Part shown: positions 44,883-53,983 of the stretch, one piece after another
How the letters are laid out: every line of letters starts with the position of its first letter
Numbering within the stretch: the first letter of the stretch is position 1
NCBI GenBank assembly: GCA_034931985.1
Contig: JAYGHB010000010.1
Span: 1-64,000, forward strand
Source of the DNA: Halotia wernerae
GTDB taxonomy: Bacteria > Cyanobacteriota > Cyanobacteriia > Cyanobacteriales > Nostocaceae
DNA length: 64,000 nucleotides
Direction of reading: 5' to 3'
Notes under the pieces: generated by a model
The model's input: only the letters and a program-made list of their open reading frames with translations
The model's database searches: none
What the model was told of the DNA's origin: nothing
Translations under genes and position numbers: made by a program

Positions 44883-45935
44883 ATGCAAGTTGAAGTAAAT
44901 CTATTTACAGTTAACAAGCGATTCCCTTTGACCATTAGTCGTGGTACAACGGCACAAACAACGAATGTATGGGTGAGAATTTTACAGGATGGTCTCGAAG
45001 GCTGGGGTGAAGCGTCACCATTTGGGGTTGGCAATCATTCGCAATCAACTGATAAAATCAAAAACTGCTTGCAGCAACTCGCACCAGTTTTGCAAGCATT
45101 CAGCCCTTTGCAACGCCAGCAAGTTGAGCAAGTTTTAACAAAACAGCAGGTTCCTTCTTCTGTAAAAGCAGCATTAGATATGGCAATGCACGACTGGCTA
45201 GGCAAACATGTGGGCTTACCGCTGTGGCAAATCTGGGGACTTGATCGCCATGTCATAGTACCAACTTCTGTAACAATTGGCATTAATTCACCAGCAGCAG
45301 CCAGGGCTAGGGCGCGGGACTGGTTGCAATTTACCGATGTTCGCCTTTTTAAGGTGAAGTTAGGCAGTCCAGAGGGCATAGACGCTGATCGCAAAATGCT
45401 ATTAGCAGTGCAAGAAGAAGCAAAAAACCAAGAATTTTTCGTGGATGCAAACGGGGGTTGGAGTTTGGCAGATGCGATTGAGATGTGTAATTGGCTGGCT
45501 GATTTAGGGATAAAGTATGTAGAACAACCATTGCCAAGGGGACAAGAAGAGAGTTTAGCAAAACTCAAAGAACAATCCCCCCTACCGATATTTGTCGATG
45601 AAAGTTGCTTTACTAGCGCTGATATTCCCTATCTGGCAAACTATGTAGATGGCATCAATATCAAACTGATGAAATCAGGGGGACTAACCGAGGCCATGCG
45701 GATGGTACACACAGCAAGAGCCTACGGTTTACAAATTATGTTCGGCTGTTATTCTGATAGCGTTTTAGCGAATACAGCAGCGGCACAATTAGCGCCACTA
45801 GCTGATTATTTAGATTTAGATAGTCACCTTAACTTAATCGATGATCCCTTTACGGGTGCATTGATCCAACAAGGGAGAGTTTTACCAAACGATTTACCAG
45901 GCTTGGGGGTACAACACAGTGCGTTTGCCGCTTAA
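44883..45935 (+). CDS. dgcA: Enolase-superfamily dipeptide epimerase / N-acetyl-D-Glu racemase (DgcA-like)
   Basis: 350 residues. Enolase-superfamily muconate-lactonising subgroup: RLFKVKLGS (Lys of the K-x-K motif), VDANGGW (Asp metal ligand), YVEQPLPRG (Glu ligand), FVDESCFTSAD (Asp/Glu ligand) and NIKLMKSGGL (second Lys). Usually annotated L-Ala-D/L-Glu epimerase for recycling of cell-wall peptides. Start ATG 44883 (MQVEVNLFT); TTG 44871 is less likely. The DUF1611 gene overlaps its end by 17 bases. That pairing is that of DgcA/DgcN, recently linked to D-glutamate catabolism. Confidence 0.85.
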   Translation: MQVEVNLFTVNKRFPLTISRGTTAQTTNVWVRILQDGLEGWGEASPFGVGNHSQSTDKIKNCLQQLAPVLQAFSPLQRQQVEQVLTKQQVPSSVKAALDMAMHDWLGKHVGLPLWQIWGLDRHVIVPTSVTIGINSPAAARARARDWLQFTDVRLFKVKLGSPEGIDADRKMLLAVQEEAKNQEFFVDANGGWSLADAIEMCNWLADLGIKYVEQPLPRGQEESLAKLKEQSPLPIFVDESCFTSADIPYLANYVDGINIKLMKSGGLTEAMRMVHTARAYGLQIMFGCYSDSVLANTAAAQLAPLADYLDLDSHLNLIDDPFTGALIQQGRVLPNDLPGLGVQHSAFAA

Positions 45936-46965
45936 TCAACGAATAGCAATTCTGCTGCATGAAGGAGTTATTGGGCCTCATGGCAAAACAGGGCTGTCAC
46001 TTTTACGTTATAGTGAAGCCCCCATCGTAGCCGTAATTGATCGCGAGTCTGCGGGCAAATCTTTATCAGAATTAACGGGTATCAAGCGTGATCTCCCGAT
46101 TGTGGCATCAGTAGCCGCAACCCTAGAGTACAAGCCAGAAGTCTTAGTAATTGGCATTGCCCCAGGTGGTGGTGCTGTCCCCGATGAATACTGGCTGGAA
46201 ATCAAAAACGCTCTAGAAGCTGGCATGTCTTTGGTAAACGGTTTGCATACACCAATGGCAAATATCCCGGAGTTAAATGCACTGTTAAAACCTGGGCAAT
46301 TAATTTGGGATGTACGGAAAGAACCATCTAATTTAAATGTTGCCAGTGGAATCGCCCGCACCTTGCCTTGTCGGCGGGTATTGACTGTGGGAACAGACAT
46401 GGCCATCGGTAAAATGTCAACTAGTTTAGAGTTGCATTGGGCTTCAAAACTGCGGGGCTGGCGTTCTAAATTCTTGGCTACAGGTCAAACTGGTGTGATG
46501 TTAGAAGGCGATGGTGTGGCATTGGATGCTGTGCGCGTTGATTTTGCCGCTGGTGCTGTAGAACAAATAGTTATGCGCTATGGCAAAAACTATGACATTT
46601 TGCACATTGAAGGACAAGGTTCACTACTGCATCCCGGTTCAACAGCAACCCTACCCCTGATCCGTGGTTCTCAACCAACCCAATTAGTATTAGCACATCG
46701 GGCAGGGCAAACTCATAATCGCAATCATCCCCACATACCAATTCCACCTTTACCAACAGTAATTCAGCTTTATGAAACTGTTGCTAGTGCAGGTGGAGCC
46801 TTTGGAACTGTGCCTGTAGCGGGTATAGCTCTAAATACTGCTCATTTAGATGAGTCTACAGCTCAAGAGGCGATCGCTCAAACAACAGCAGAAACTGGGC
46901 TACCCTGTACTGATCCAGTACGCTTTGATGCTGGTGTGCTATTAGATGCCGTGATGAAGAATTAG
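45919..46965 (+). CDS. dgcN: DUF1611 family protein (DgcN-like)
   Basis: 348 residues, GTG start 45919 inside the end of the epimerase gene, so translationally coupled. P-loop-like fold: VVAVIDRESAGKSLSEL, VLVIGIAPGGGAVPDEYW, GLHTPMANIPELNALLKPGQ, VGTDMAIGKMSTSLELHW (Walker A-like) and LHIEGQGSLLHPG. DUF1611 members paired with the epimerase are called DgcN, D-glutamate N-acetyltransferase, in current naming; this rests on family naming I recall, not on proof here. Together they may recycle peptidoglycan D-Glu. Confidence 0.85.
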   Translation: MRLPLNQRIAILLHEGVIGPHGKTGLSLLRYSEAPIVAVIDRESAGKSLSELTGIKRDLPIVASVAATLEYKPEVLVIGIAPGGGAVPDEYWLEIKNALEAGMSLVNGLHTPMANIPELNALLKPGQLIWDVRKEPSNLNVASGIARTLPCRRVLTVGTDMAIGKMSTSLELHWASKLRGWRSKFLATGQTGVMLEGDGVALDAVRVDFAAGAVEQIVMRYGKNYDILHIEGQGSLLHPGSTATLPLIRGSQPTQLVLAHRAGQTHNRNHPHIPIPPLPTVIQLYETVASAGGAFGTVPVAGIALNTAHLDESTAQEAIAQTTAETGLPCTDPVRFDAGVLLDAVMKN

Positions 46966-47211
46966 GTGTAGATTTAGCAGCGGTTTTCAAACAGATGAAA
47001 TATGTGTTACTTTTTTTTTATTCCCTATTCCCTGTTCCCTTCTGTATTACCTACCACTACCGCGAGCATAGTGTTTAGCGTTTCCAAAGATTTCTGACCC
47101 TATTTGATTAAAACAGTGTTTGGAGATGCGATCGCCTGGGGCTGGAATAGCTGTATCTATATATAAAAAATATAAAATATTTTAATCCTTCGTCCAAAAT
47201 CTAACATATTT
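46966..47211. other. Spacer
   Basis: About 245 bases, with a CCCTATTCCCTGTTCCC tract and an AT-rich stretch. No gene; precedes the histidine-kinase remnant. Confidence 0.5.
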
Positions 47212-47238
47212 TGGGCTATTTTTATTGGCTTTTTCTTA

Positions 47239-47487
47239 ACATTCAACACTTCTGCTTTAAGTGTTATTTTACTTTCCTCACAATTATTACGAGAAATCCT
47301 GGAAGAATTAGTAGATCAAAAGCAATTAAAAAATCTTTCCCGGATTCAATCGTCAGCAAAATTAATGAATCATCTATTAACAGATATATTAACCTTAACT
47401 AGAGCAGAGGCAGGTCAATTAAATTATAAGCCTCAACTCATCAACGTAGAAAATTTTTGTTTAAAAAAGTTCGCAAGAAGTTTATAA
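47239..47487 (+). pseudogene. Histidine kinase HisKA remnant
   Basis: In one open frame: LSVILLSSQLLREILEELVD, LSRIQSSAKLMNHLLTD, LTLTRAEAGQLNYKPQL and a stop. This is the dimerisation/phospho-acceptor domain of a hybrid histidine kinase. The H-box that should read HEFRTPLS is changed to TFNTSALS, so the phosphorylated His is gone, and the ATPase domain and N-terminus are missing. A dead fragment. Confidence 0.75.
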
Positions 47488-47561
47488 AACTACCTAGGCG
47501 GATGAGAGCGATCGCTCCTAACATTTAAGAAAAGAGCCTTTTGCATTAGGTATATTTCAGC

Positions 47562-49184
47562 ATGAAACGAACCGGGAAGTCTCTGCTGCTAGCCTTGAAC
47601 TGGTTATTGCTTTCAGTTGGTACAACGATTTTAATTATCTTGACACAACCGATCGCACCCGTTCCAGCACAAGAACCTGTTTCTAGCACTATTGAAACTA
47701 CAAGCACACCCAATCTGGAAACCCCAGCACAAAAGCTACAAGATGCGCTGCAACGCTCATCTACCCCAGAAGCCACCGATTCCGAAAAGCCAAATTCGGC
47801 AAAAGAACCTCCACTCACTCCTGAAGAAATCGCCCGTCAGCTAAAATTTATAGAAGCAGATAGGCTTTATTTAGCAGGACAAATTGCAGAAGCAGAAAAG
47901 CTGTATCGAGAAGTCAAAGAACCCTTTACAAAAACAAGTGTGCCTCAAGAGCGCAAAGCGGCGATACTTGATCCAGCACAACTATCCCCAGCAGGTAAAG
48001 TTTATTGGCGAGAAGCAGAAGCGGGAATCGCTACTAAACTGCAAACTAGAACTTTAGTACCGTTGCAATTATTGGTTGAGCAATATCCAGAATTTATTCC
48101 TGGTAATATTCGCTATGCCGAAGTACTCAAACAATATGATCGCCCCAAAGAAGCATTAGAAGTATTAGAACGGGCAACTTCGTTGTATCCAAATCAGCCA
48201 GAATTGATTAAAGCTAGAGTCACAGCTTTAGCTGAGGCCAAAAAATGGATGGAAGCTTCTTTAGCGGCGCGTCAATTTGCTATTCTCAATCCTCAAGATC
48301 CACAAGCACCTGAGTTTACAGATTTAGCCCAAACAAATCTCAAACGCTACAAATCCTATATCCGAGAAGAGATTAGAGGCAATGCCCTCGCCAACATTAT
48401 CACAGGTGCATTAGGTTATGCCGTGACTGGCAGCCTTTTGGGGCCGTTTTCTGCCCTTGACTCTACTATTTTGCTGCTACAAGGTGAAGAATCTGTAGGT
48501 GAGTCAGCAGCAAAGCAAGCAAAAAAACAGTTAGAGGTAATCATAGATGATCAAATTGTCGGATATGTCAATGAAATCGGGCAAAAACTGGCTAAAATAG
48601 CAGGACGCAATGAATTTAAATACGAATTTTTCGTGATCCCAGAAGAAGACCTCAACGCCTTTGCTCTGCCTGGAGGTAAAGTCTTTATTAATGCAGGTGC
48701 GATCGCTAAAACCAATTCAGAAGCAGAATTAGCTGGGTTAATCGGTCATGAATTATCCCATGTAGTTCTATCCCACGGCTTTCAATTAGTTACCCAAGGC
48801 AACCTCATCTCTAACGTCACCCAGTATCTTCCCCTAGGTGGTACCGTAGGTCAACTTTTTGCATTGAGTTACAGCCGCGACATGGAGCGTCAAGCAGATA
48901 CCCTTGGCACTCGCTTAATTGTTGCTAGCGGCTATGCTGCTGATGGCTTGCGTAATTTAATGGTGACATTAGAAAAACAAAAGAAATATTCTCCTCCTAG
49001 TTGGTTGTCTTCTCACCCAGGCGGTAATGAACGAGTTAATTATTTAGAAAACCTCATTTCTCGTGGTGGCTATAACCGCTACGCCTATGAAGGAGTAGGC
49101 CGTCATGCAGAGATTAAAGCCAGGGTGAAACAGCTACTCAAAGAAAAAAAAGAACGAGAGGAAAAAAAACGGGATTCTCGATGA
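47562..49184 (+). CDS. Secreted M48 metalloprotease (BepA/YfgC-like)
   Basis: 540 residues. Signal peptide in the first 40 residues (LLLALNWLLLSVGTTILIIL...PVPAQEP), Pro/Ser linker, TPR-like helices (ADRLYLAGQIAEAEKLYREV, NIRYAEVLKQYDRPKEALEVL), then the M48 core: ALPGGKVFINAGA, HELSHVVLSHG (active zinc site, near residue 395), DMERQADTLGTRL (third ligand Glu) and SSHPGGNERVNYLENL. In the periplasm it would help outer-membrane protein quality control. Unlike the other M48-like protein here, the metal site is intact. Confidence 0.92.
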   Translation: MKRTGKSLLLALNWLLLSVGTTILIILTQPIAPVPAQEPVSSTIETTSTPNLETPAQKLQDALQRSSTPEATDSEKPNSAKEPPLTPEEIARQLKFIEADRLYLAGQIAEAEKLYREVKEPFTKTSVPQERKAAILDPAQLSPAGKVYWREAEAGIATKLQTRTLVPLQLLVEQYPEFIPGNIRYAEVLKQYDRPKEALEVLERATSLYPNQPELIKARVTALAEAKKWMEASLAARQFAILNPQDPQAPEFTDLAQTNLKRYKSYIREEIRGNALANIITGALGYAVTGSLLGPFSALDSTILLLQGEESVGESAAKQAKKQLEVIIDDQIVGYVNEIGQKLAKIAGRNEFKYEFFVIPEEDLNAFALPGGKVFINAGAIAKTNSEAELAGLIGHELSHVVLSHGFQLVTQGNLISNVTQYLPLGGTVGQLFALSYSRDMERQADTLGTRLIVASGYAADGLRNLMVTLEKQKKYSPPSWLSSHPGGNERVNYLENLISRGGYNRYAYEGVGRHAEIKARVKQLLKEKKEREEKKRDSR

Positions 49185-49253
49185 ATCAAAACATAAAATA
49201 ATTCGTCAATGAAAGTATCAATTCCCTAGCACATTTCCACTGGAGAAGATTTT

Positions 49254-50024
49254 ATGTCATCACAACTGCTGAAGTTTGTTTCTTTAAGCTGTCTTGGTTT
49301 ATCCCTATCTTTAGGCAACTCTGTAGCTTTTGCCCAATATGACTCTACTAGCGACGGTGTTGTTGTACCAACCGTACCATCAGGTTCATCAACATCAACA
49401 GGCACATCAGTACCCATAGATACCTCCACAAACACACCCACTTCACCCAACGTTAACAACGGCACTCGGTTTTTCTGTCAGTCTTACAATGGTCAATATA
49501 CCGTCATGTATCAGCCCCAAAGTCAACCAGGACAATACTTTCCTTGGGCGACTCCTGCGGCTTTGGGTGGTGGCTGGAACCCACTAAGACGCTGTGAAAC
49601 AATTGCTAGTCGTTTAGAATTATATCGCCCAGATGGCTTACAAGAACTCCAGACAGGCGTATTAAATAACGAGAATATTGTCTGCGTGACAACTGAAGCT
49701 AACCCTTCCTGTCGGATTGTCTTGACAGTACCCCGTGGCAAGGACGCTTATGTTGTACGTAATAGTGTTTTCCAAAACTTAGTTTCTGCTGATAATGGAC
49801 AACAAACTATAGCCGTTAACACTTACAGAAATAATGGTAGGGGAGAGGTAGAGGAATTATACAACTTAGGTCGCACACTGCTGGGCAGTGGCAGTAATCG
49901 GGCTACCTCATCTAGAAGTGGTATCAATCTAAAACCTTACCTCGATCCCCAAGATGGCGGTAGTTTGCGGAATAAAGTTCCTAATAGAGTTCCCACCCGC
50001 CTTAACCCTGGAAACTTCCGGTGA
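49254..50024 (+). CDS. COP23 domain protein
   Basis: 256 residues. Signal peptide (SLSCLGLSLSLGNSVAFAQ), Ser/Thr/Pro-rich linker (residues 35-65), COP23 domain (FFCQSYNGQYTVMYQPQSQ, PWATPAALGGGWNPLRRCETIASRLELYRPDGL in parts, TEANPSCRIVLTVPRGK), and a Ser/Arg/Gly tail. Named after a 23-kDa circadian-oscillating protein of cyanobacteria; biochemical function unknown. Several Cys suggest disulphides. Follows the M48 gene by 69 bases and may share its transcript. Confidence 0.9.
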   Translation: MSSQLLKFVSLSCLGLSLSLGNSVAFAQYDSTSDGVVVPTVPSGSSTSTGTSVPIDTSTNTPTSPNVNNGTRFFCQSYNGQYTVMYQPQSQPGQYFPWATPAALGGGWNPLRRCETIASRLELYRPDGLQELQTGVLNNENIVCVTTEANPSCRIVLTVPRGKDAYVVRNSVFQNLVSADNGQQTIAVNTYRNNGRGEVEELYNLGRTLLGSGSNRATSSRSGINLKPYLDPQDGGSLRNKVPNRVPTRLNPGNFR

Positions 50025-50031
50025 CATACTC

Positions 50032-50062
50032 CTACACTGATGCTGAAGCATACAGTGTAGGC
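50032..50062. repeat. 31-bp hairpin after COP23
   Basis: CCTACACTG and CAGTGTAGG flank ATGCTGAAGCATA, which itself pairs (ATGCT/AGCAT). The hairpin is followed by CTTCTGGGCGACTCCCGG, no T-run. Hairpins with this flank recall IS200/IS605 ends of cyanobacteria, but without tnpA/tnpB I can only call it a structured repeat. Confidence 0.45.
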
Positions 50063-50594
50063 TTCTGGGCGACTCCCGGTATCCTGTCGGACATTAACTG
50101 AGCTTTTAAAATCGGGATGCCCCACCAATCTATTTCTTATTACAATAATTTTACGTTTTCGTCTTATACAATTTAGCTGCACATCAGCTTAGCAACTGAC
50201 AAAAATGGTACTGACCAGTTTTAATTAAAAATTAAAAATTAAAGATTAAAAATTGAAAATTGAAAATTGAAAGAAATAATAATTTTTAATTAATTAATTT
50301 TGGGTACAAGCCCCCACTGATTGCAATTTTTAATTTTACATTATTAATTTTTAATTGAGTTGACGAGCGTGGGATAAATCCGGAATTAGCTAAATAAATT
50401 CAAAATGCAACTTATTATTTTAATGATTTATACTTATTCATCTAGTATAAATTAATTCAAATTAATTGAGAAAATTTAATATTAAGAAACGAAGCCTTGT
50501 CCAAAAGACTAAAATTTGGATGGTAGCTTCCAAAATTAATGTGTGTAACACTAAGGAGCTACCTCAAGCTATTTTTTAACGGGAGGTCAGGGCA
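50063..50594. other. Spacer with AT-rich heptamer repeats
   Basis: About 530 bases. From 50224 to 50272 there is a run of ATTAAAA/ATTGAAA type heptamers. The rest is AT-rich with no gene; presumably holds the promoter of the SSADH gene. Confidence 0.45.
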
Positions 50595-51962
50595 ATGGCT
50601 ATCGCCACCATTAATCCCGCCACTGGGGAGACGCTCAAAACCTTTGAGCCACTCAATGATACAGAAATTGCCGCTAAACTAGATTTGGCTGGTAAAACTT
50701 TTGGACAGTACCGCAAGACTAGTTTTTCTGAGCGATCGCAATGGCTGCAAACAGCGGCGGACATTTTAGAGCAAGAAAAAGCAGACTTTGCCCAAATAAT
50801 GACTCTGGAAATGGGCAAGCCTTTGAAAGCGGCAGTTTCAGAAGTAGAAAAATGCGCCCTCGTTTGTCGCTATTATGCCGAAAACGCTGCTGGTTTCCTG
50901 GCTGATATCAGTGTAAATACAGATGCTAGCCATAGTTTTGTCCGCTATCAGCCATTAGGTGTAATTCTCGCAGTCATGCCGTGGAATTTTCCCTTTTGGC
51001 AAGTGTTCCGTTTTGCTGCACCGGCATTAATGGCGGGAAATGTCGGCTTATTGAAACATGCTTCCAATGTGCCACAGTGTGCTTTGGCAATTGAAGATAT
51101 TATCCAACGAGCAGGTTTTCCCCAAGGTGGATTTCAAACTTTGTTAATCAGTGCTGCCAAAGTTGCCGATCTAATGGCTGATGACCGAGTTAAAGCTGCC
51201 ACCTTGACAGGAAGTGAACCAGCCGGTGCTTCTTTAGCTGCTGCTGCTGGTAAACAAATCAAAAAAACCGTTCTGGAATTGGGAGGAAGTGACCCTTTTA
51301 TTGTGTTAGCAAGTGCTGATTTAGAAGCAGCAGTTGTCACAGCTACTACAGCAAGGATGTTGAATAACGGGCAATCTTGTATAGCAGCGAAACGTTTTAT
51401 TGTTGAAGAGGCGATCGCTGATCAATTTGAAAAATTACTTTTAAATAAATTTCTGGCGCTGAAAGTTGGCGATCCCATGCAACCAGACAGTGATTTAGGG
51501 CCACTAGCAACTCCTGATATTCTTCAGGATTTAGACCAACAAGTGCAATCTGCGGTTAATAGTGGGGGTAAAGTCCTCACAGGTGGGCATCCTTTAGCAG
51601 ATCGTCCTGGGAACTTTTATCCACCAACGATCATCACAGATATTTCCCCCAATAGTGCCATTGCCCAAGAGGAATTTTTTGGCCCGGTGGCGCTGTTATT
51701 TCGAGTTCCGGATATCGATGCTGCTATTAAACTCGCTAACGCTACACCCTTTGGCTTGGGTGCAAGCGCTTGGACGACCAATAACCAAGAACGCGATCGC
51801 CTAGTTGAAGAAATTGATGCTGGCGCAGTATTTATTAACGGCATGGTTAAATCCGATCCACGATTGCCCTTTGGTGGTACTAAGCGTTCTGGATACGGCA
51901 GAGAGTTGAGTATTCAAGGTATACATGAATTCGTCAATGTTAAGACTGTGTGGATGAAGTGA
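50595..51962 (+). CDS. gabD: Succinate-semialdehyde dehydrogenase
   Basis: 455 residues, NAD(P)-dependent aldehyde dehydrogenase family. ATINPATGETLKTFEPL opening; cofactor ALTGSEPAGASLAA and LELGGSDPF (catalytic Glu, about residue 228); NNGQSCIAAKRF (catalytic Cys, about residue 260); EEFFGPVALLFRV near the end. Oxidises succinate semialdehyde to succinate. The next gene on the same strand is a ThDP enzyme like 2-oxoglutarate decarboxylase: the two form the bypass around the missing 2-oxoglutarate dehydrogenase in cyanobacteria (described for Synechococcus sp. PCC 7002). Confidence 0.92.
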   Translation: MAIATINPATGETLKTFEPLNDTEIAAKLDLAGKTFGQYRKTSFSERSQWLQTAADILEQEKADFAQIMTLEMGKPLKAAVSEVEKCALVCRYYAENAAGFLADISVNTDASHSFVRYQPLGVILAVMPWNFPFWQVFRFAAPALMAGNVGLLKHASNVPQCALAIEDIIQRAGFPQGGFQTLLISAAKVADLMADDRVKAATLTGSEPAGASLAAAAGKQIKKTVLELGGSDPFIVLASADLEAAVVTATTARMLNNGQSCIAAKRFIVEEAIADQFEKLLLNKFLALKVGDPMQPDSDLGPLATPDILQDLDQQVQSAVNSGGKVLTGGHPLADRPGNFYPPTIITDISPNSAIAQEEFFGPVALLFRVPDIDAAIKLANATPFGLGASAWTTNNQERDRLVEEIDAGAVFINGMVKSDPRLPFGGTKRSGYGRELSIQGIHEFVNVKTVWMK

Positions 51963-52231
51963 TAGGGCATAGGGCATGGTGAGACAGCGCTGCGTTCGCG
52001 TAGCGTCTCGTAGAGAACAGAAGTGCCTTGCGCGGGTTCCCAAGGCAGCTTTTGGGGGGAAACTTCCTCCCAAAACGTGCAGCCGCGTTGTGGCAACTTC
52101 GGGCAGGGTTAGCCCGACCCAGGCGGCTGCGTTAGCGCAGCGTAAAGCCTGCGGCATAGCTCCGCTTAGAGCGAGCTTGTGAGCGTCACCCGAAGGGGGC
52201 ATTGGGCATAAGTTATTCCTCTTGTCTCCCT
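51963..52231. other. GC-rich palindromic spacer
   Basis: Unusually GC-rich for the window and full of palindromes (GCGCTGCGTTCGCGTAGCG, GCTGCGTTAGCGCAGCG), with a segment GCGGGTTCCCAAGGCA also present near 37490. Short open frames on both strands are made of repeat and are not genes. No coding content. Confidence 0.6.
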
Positions 52232-52287
52232 CCCTAGTCCCTAGTCCCTAGTCCCTAGTCCCTAGTCCCTAGTCCCTAGTCCCTAGT
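52232..52287. repeat. Short tandem repeat, 8 x CCCTAGT
   Basis: Eight perfect heptamers, ending 28 bases before the start codon of the ThDP-enzyme gene. Typical STRR; not a CRISPR (no spacers). Confidence 0.95.
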
Positions 52288-52315
52288 CTCTACTCATCGC
52301 TAGTGAGAAAATCAA

Positions 52316-53959
52316 ATGAATACAGCAGATCTACTAGTACAGTGTTTGGAAAATGAAGAGGTGCAATATGTATTTGGACTCCCTGGCGAAGAAAATTTGC
52401 ACGTTTTAGAAGCACTAAAACATTCTTCCATTCAATTTATTACTACTCGTCATGAACAGGGTGCAGCATTCATGGCGGATGTTTATGGTCGTCTCACAGG
52501 CAAAGCCGGAGTGTGTCTTTCGACTCTTGGCCCTGGAGCCACGAACTTGATGACTGGGGTTGCGGATGCTAACCTTGATGGTGCGCCTTTGGTGGCAATT
52601 ACTGGGCAGGTGGGAACAGATCGAATGCACATCGAATCTCACCAATATTTAGATTTGGTAGCGATGTTTGCTCCCGTGACTAAGTGGAATAAGCAAATTG
52701 TACGACCGAGTATTACGCCAGAAGTTGTGCGGAAAGCATTCAAGCGATCGCAAAGTGAAAAACCAGGTGCAGTACACATCGATTTACCAGAAAATATTGC
52801 TGCTATGCCTGTAGAAGGGAAACCTTTACGTAAGGATAATAGCGAAAAAACTTATGCATCTTTTGCTAGTATTCGGACAGCATCAGCGGCAATTTCCCAG
52901 GCAGTTAACCCATTAATCTTAGTAGGTAATGGAGCAATTCGCGCTGAAGCTAGTGATGCCGTGACTCAATTTGCTACCCAAATGAATATTCCTGTTGCTA
53001 ATACTTTTATGGGTAAAGGTATAATTCCCTACACTCATAAATTAGCTTTGTGGTCAGTAGGGTTACAGCAAAGAGACTTTATTACCTGTGGTTTTGATAA
53101 TACAGACTTAGTAATAGCTATTGGCTATGATTTAATTGAATTTTCCCCGAAAAAATGGAATCCCGAAGGCAAAATTCCCATAGTGCATATTGGGTTAAGT
53201 CCAGCAGAAATTGATAGTAGTTATATTCCTGACGCAGAAGTAGTAGGAGATATCTCTGATTCCCTCTATGAAATCTTAAAATTAGCAGACCGTCATGCTA
53301 AACCCAATCCTTATGCAATCAGCTTAAGAGCAAACATTCGTGCTAATTACGAAGAACACGCTCATGATGATGGATTTCCCATTAAGCCGCAAAAGTTAAT
53401 TTACGACTTGCGGCAGGTGATGGGGCCAGATGATGTTGTGATCTCTGATGTGGGTGCTCATAAAATGTGGATTGCCCGTCATTATCACTGCCATAGTCCT
53501 AATACTTGCATTATTTCTAACGGCTTTGCCGCAATGGGTATTGCTATTCCTGGCGCTTTAGCGGCAAAACTTGTTCATCCTAACCGTAAAGTCGTTGCTG
53601 TAACTGGCGATGGTGGCTTTATGATGAACTGCCAAGAATTAGAAACTGCTTTGCGTGTTGGTACTCCCTTTGTCACCTTGATTTTCAATGATGGAGGTTA
53701 CGGTTTAATTGAATGGAAACAAGAAAATCAATTTGGTAGAGGAAACTCATCGTTTGTGCATTTTGGCAATCCTGATTTTGTCAAATTAGCTGAAAGTATG
53801 GGTCTAAAAGGCTATCGCGTCGAATCTGTCACTGATTTAATACCCGTACTTAAAGAAGCCCTTGCTCAAGATGTACCTGCTGTAATTGATTGTCCGGTAG
53901 ATTACCGCGAAAACCGCCGCTTTACGCAAAAAGCTGGCGAGTTAAGTTGTGAAGTGTAG
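52316..53959 (+). CDS. ThDP-dependent 2-oxoglutarate decarboxylase
   Basis: 547 residues, acetolactate-synthase fold: LPGEENLHVLEALK, RHEQGAAFMADVYGRLTG (catalytic Glu), ISNGFAAMGIAIPGAL and the ThDP site VAVTGDGGFMMNCQELETALRVG followed by FNDGGYGLIEWKQ. It is often labelled IlvB, but is distinct from true acetolactate synthase, and adjacency to SSADH points to 2-oxoglutarate decarboxylase: 2-oxoglutarate to succinate semialdehyde plus CO2. Missing FAD need cannot be judged by eye. ATG 52316 lies after the CCCTAGT array. The ilvC gene downstream is convergent, so is not in its operon. Confidence 0.85.
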   Translation: MNTADLLVQCLENEEVQYVFGLPGEENLHVLEALKHSSIQFITTRHEQGAAFMADVYGRLTGKAGVCLSTLGPGATNLMTGVADANLDGAPLVAITGQVGTDRMHIESHQYLDLVAMFAPVTKWNKQIVRPSITPEVVRKAFKRSQSEKPGAVHIDLPENIAAMPVEGKPLRKDNSEKTYASFASIRTASAAISQAVNPLILVGNGAIRAEASDAVTQFATQMNIPVANTFMGKGIIPYTHKLALWSVGLQQRDFITCGFDNTDLVIAIGYDLIEFSPKKWNPEGKIPIVHIGLSPAEIDSSYIPDAEVVGDISDSLYEILKLADRHAKPNPYAISLRANIRANYEEHAHDDGFPIKPQKLIYDLRQVMGPDDVVISDVGAHKMWIARHYHCHSPNTCIISNGFAAMGIAIPGALAAKLVHPNRKVVAVTGDGGFMMNCQELETALRVGTPFVTLIFNDGGYGLIEWKQENQFGRGNSSFVHFGNPDFVKLAESMGLKGYRVESVTDLIPVLKEALAQDVPAVIDCPVDYRENRRFTQKAGELSCEV

Positions 53960-53983
53960 TCATGGAAGAAAGCAGGAGGAGCA

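Noticed and set aside
47211..47402. 63-residue plus-strand frame
   Set aside because: It is an out-of-frame shadow of the histidine-kinase remnant.
51801..52202. Open frame on the minus strand through the palindromic block
   Set aside because: It covers the SSADH end and repeat palindromes; residue composition is repeat-driven.
52232..52287. CCCTAGT array as CRISPR
   Set aside because: Units are directly adjacent with no spacers and no cas genes near; it is an STRR.
52316..53959. Acetolactate synthase (ilvB), with ilvC downstream as one operon
   Set aside because: ilvC is on the opposite strand, and the SSADH neighbour matches the 2-oxoglutarate decarboxylase bypass; a true IlvB/IlvN pair is not here.
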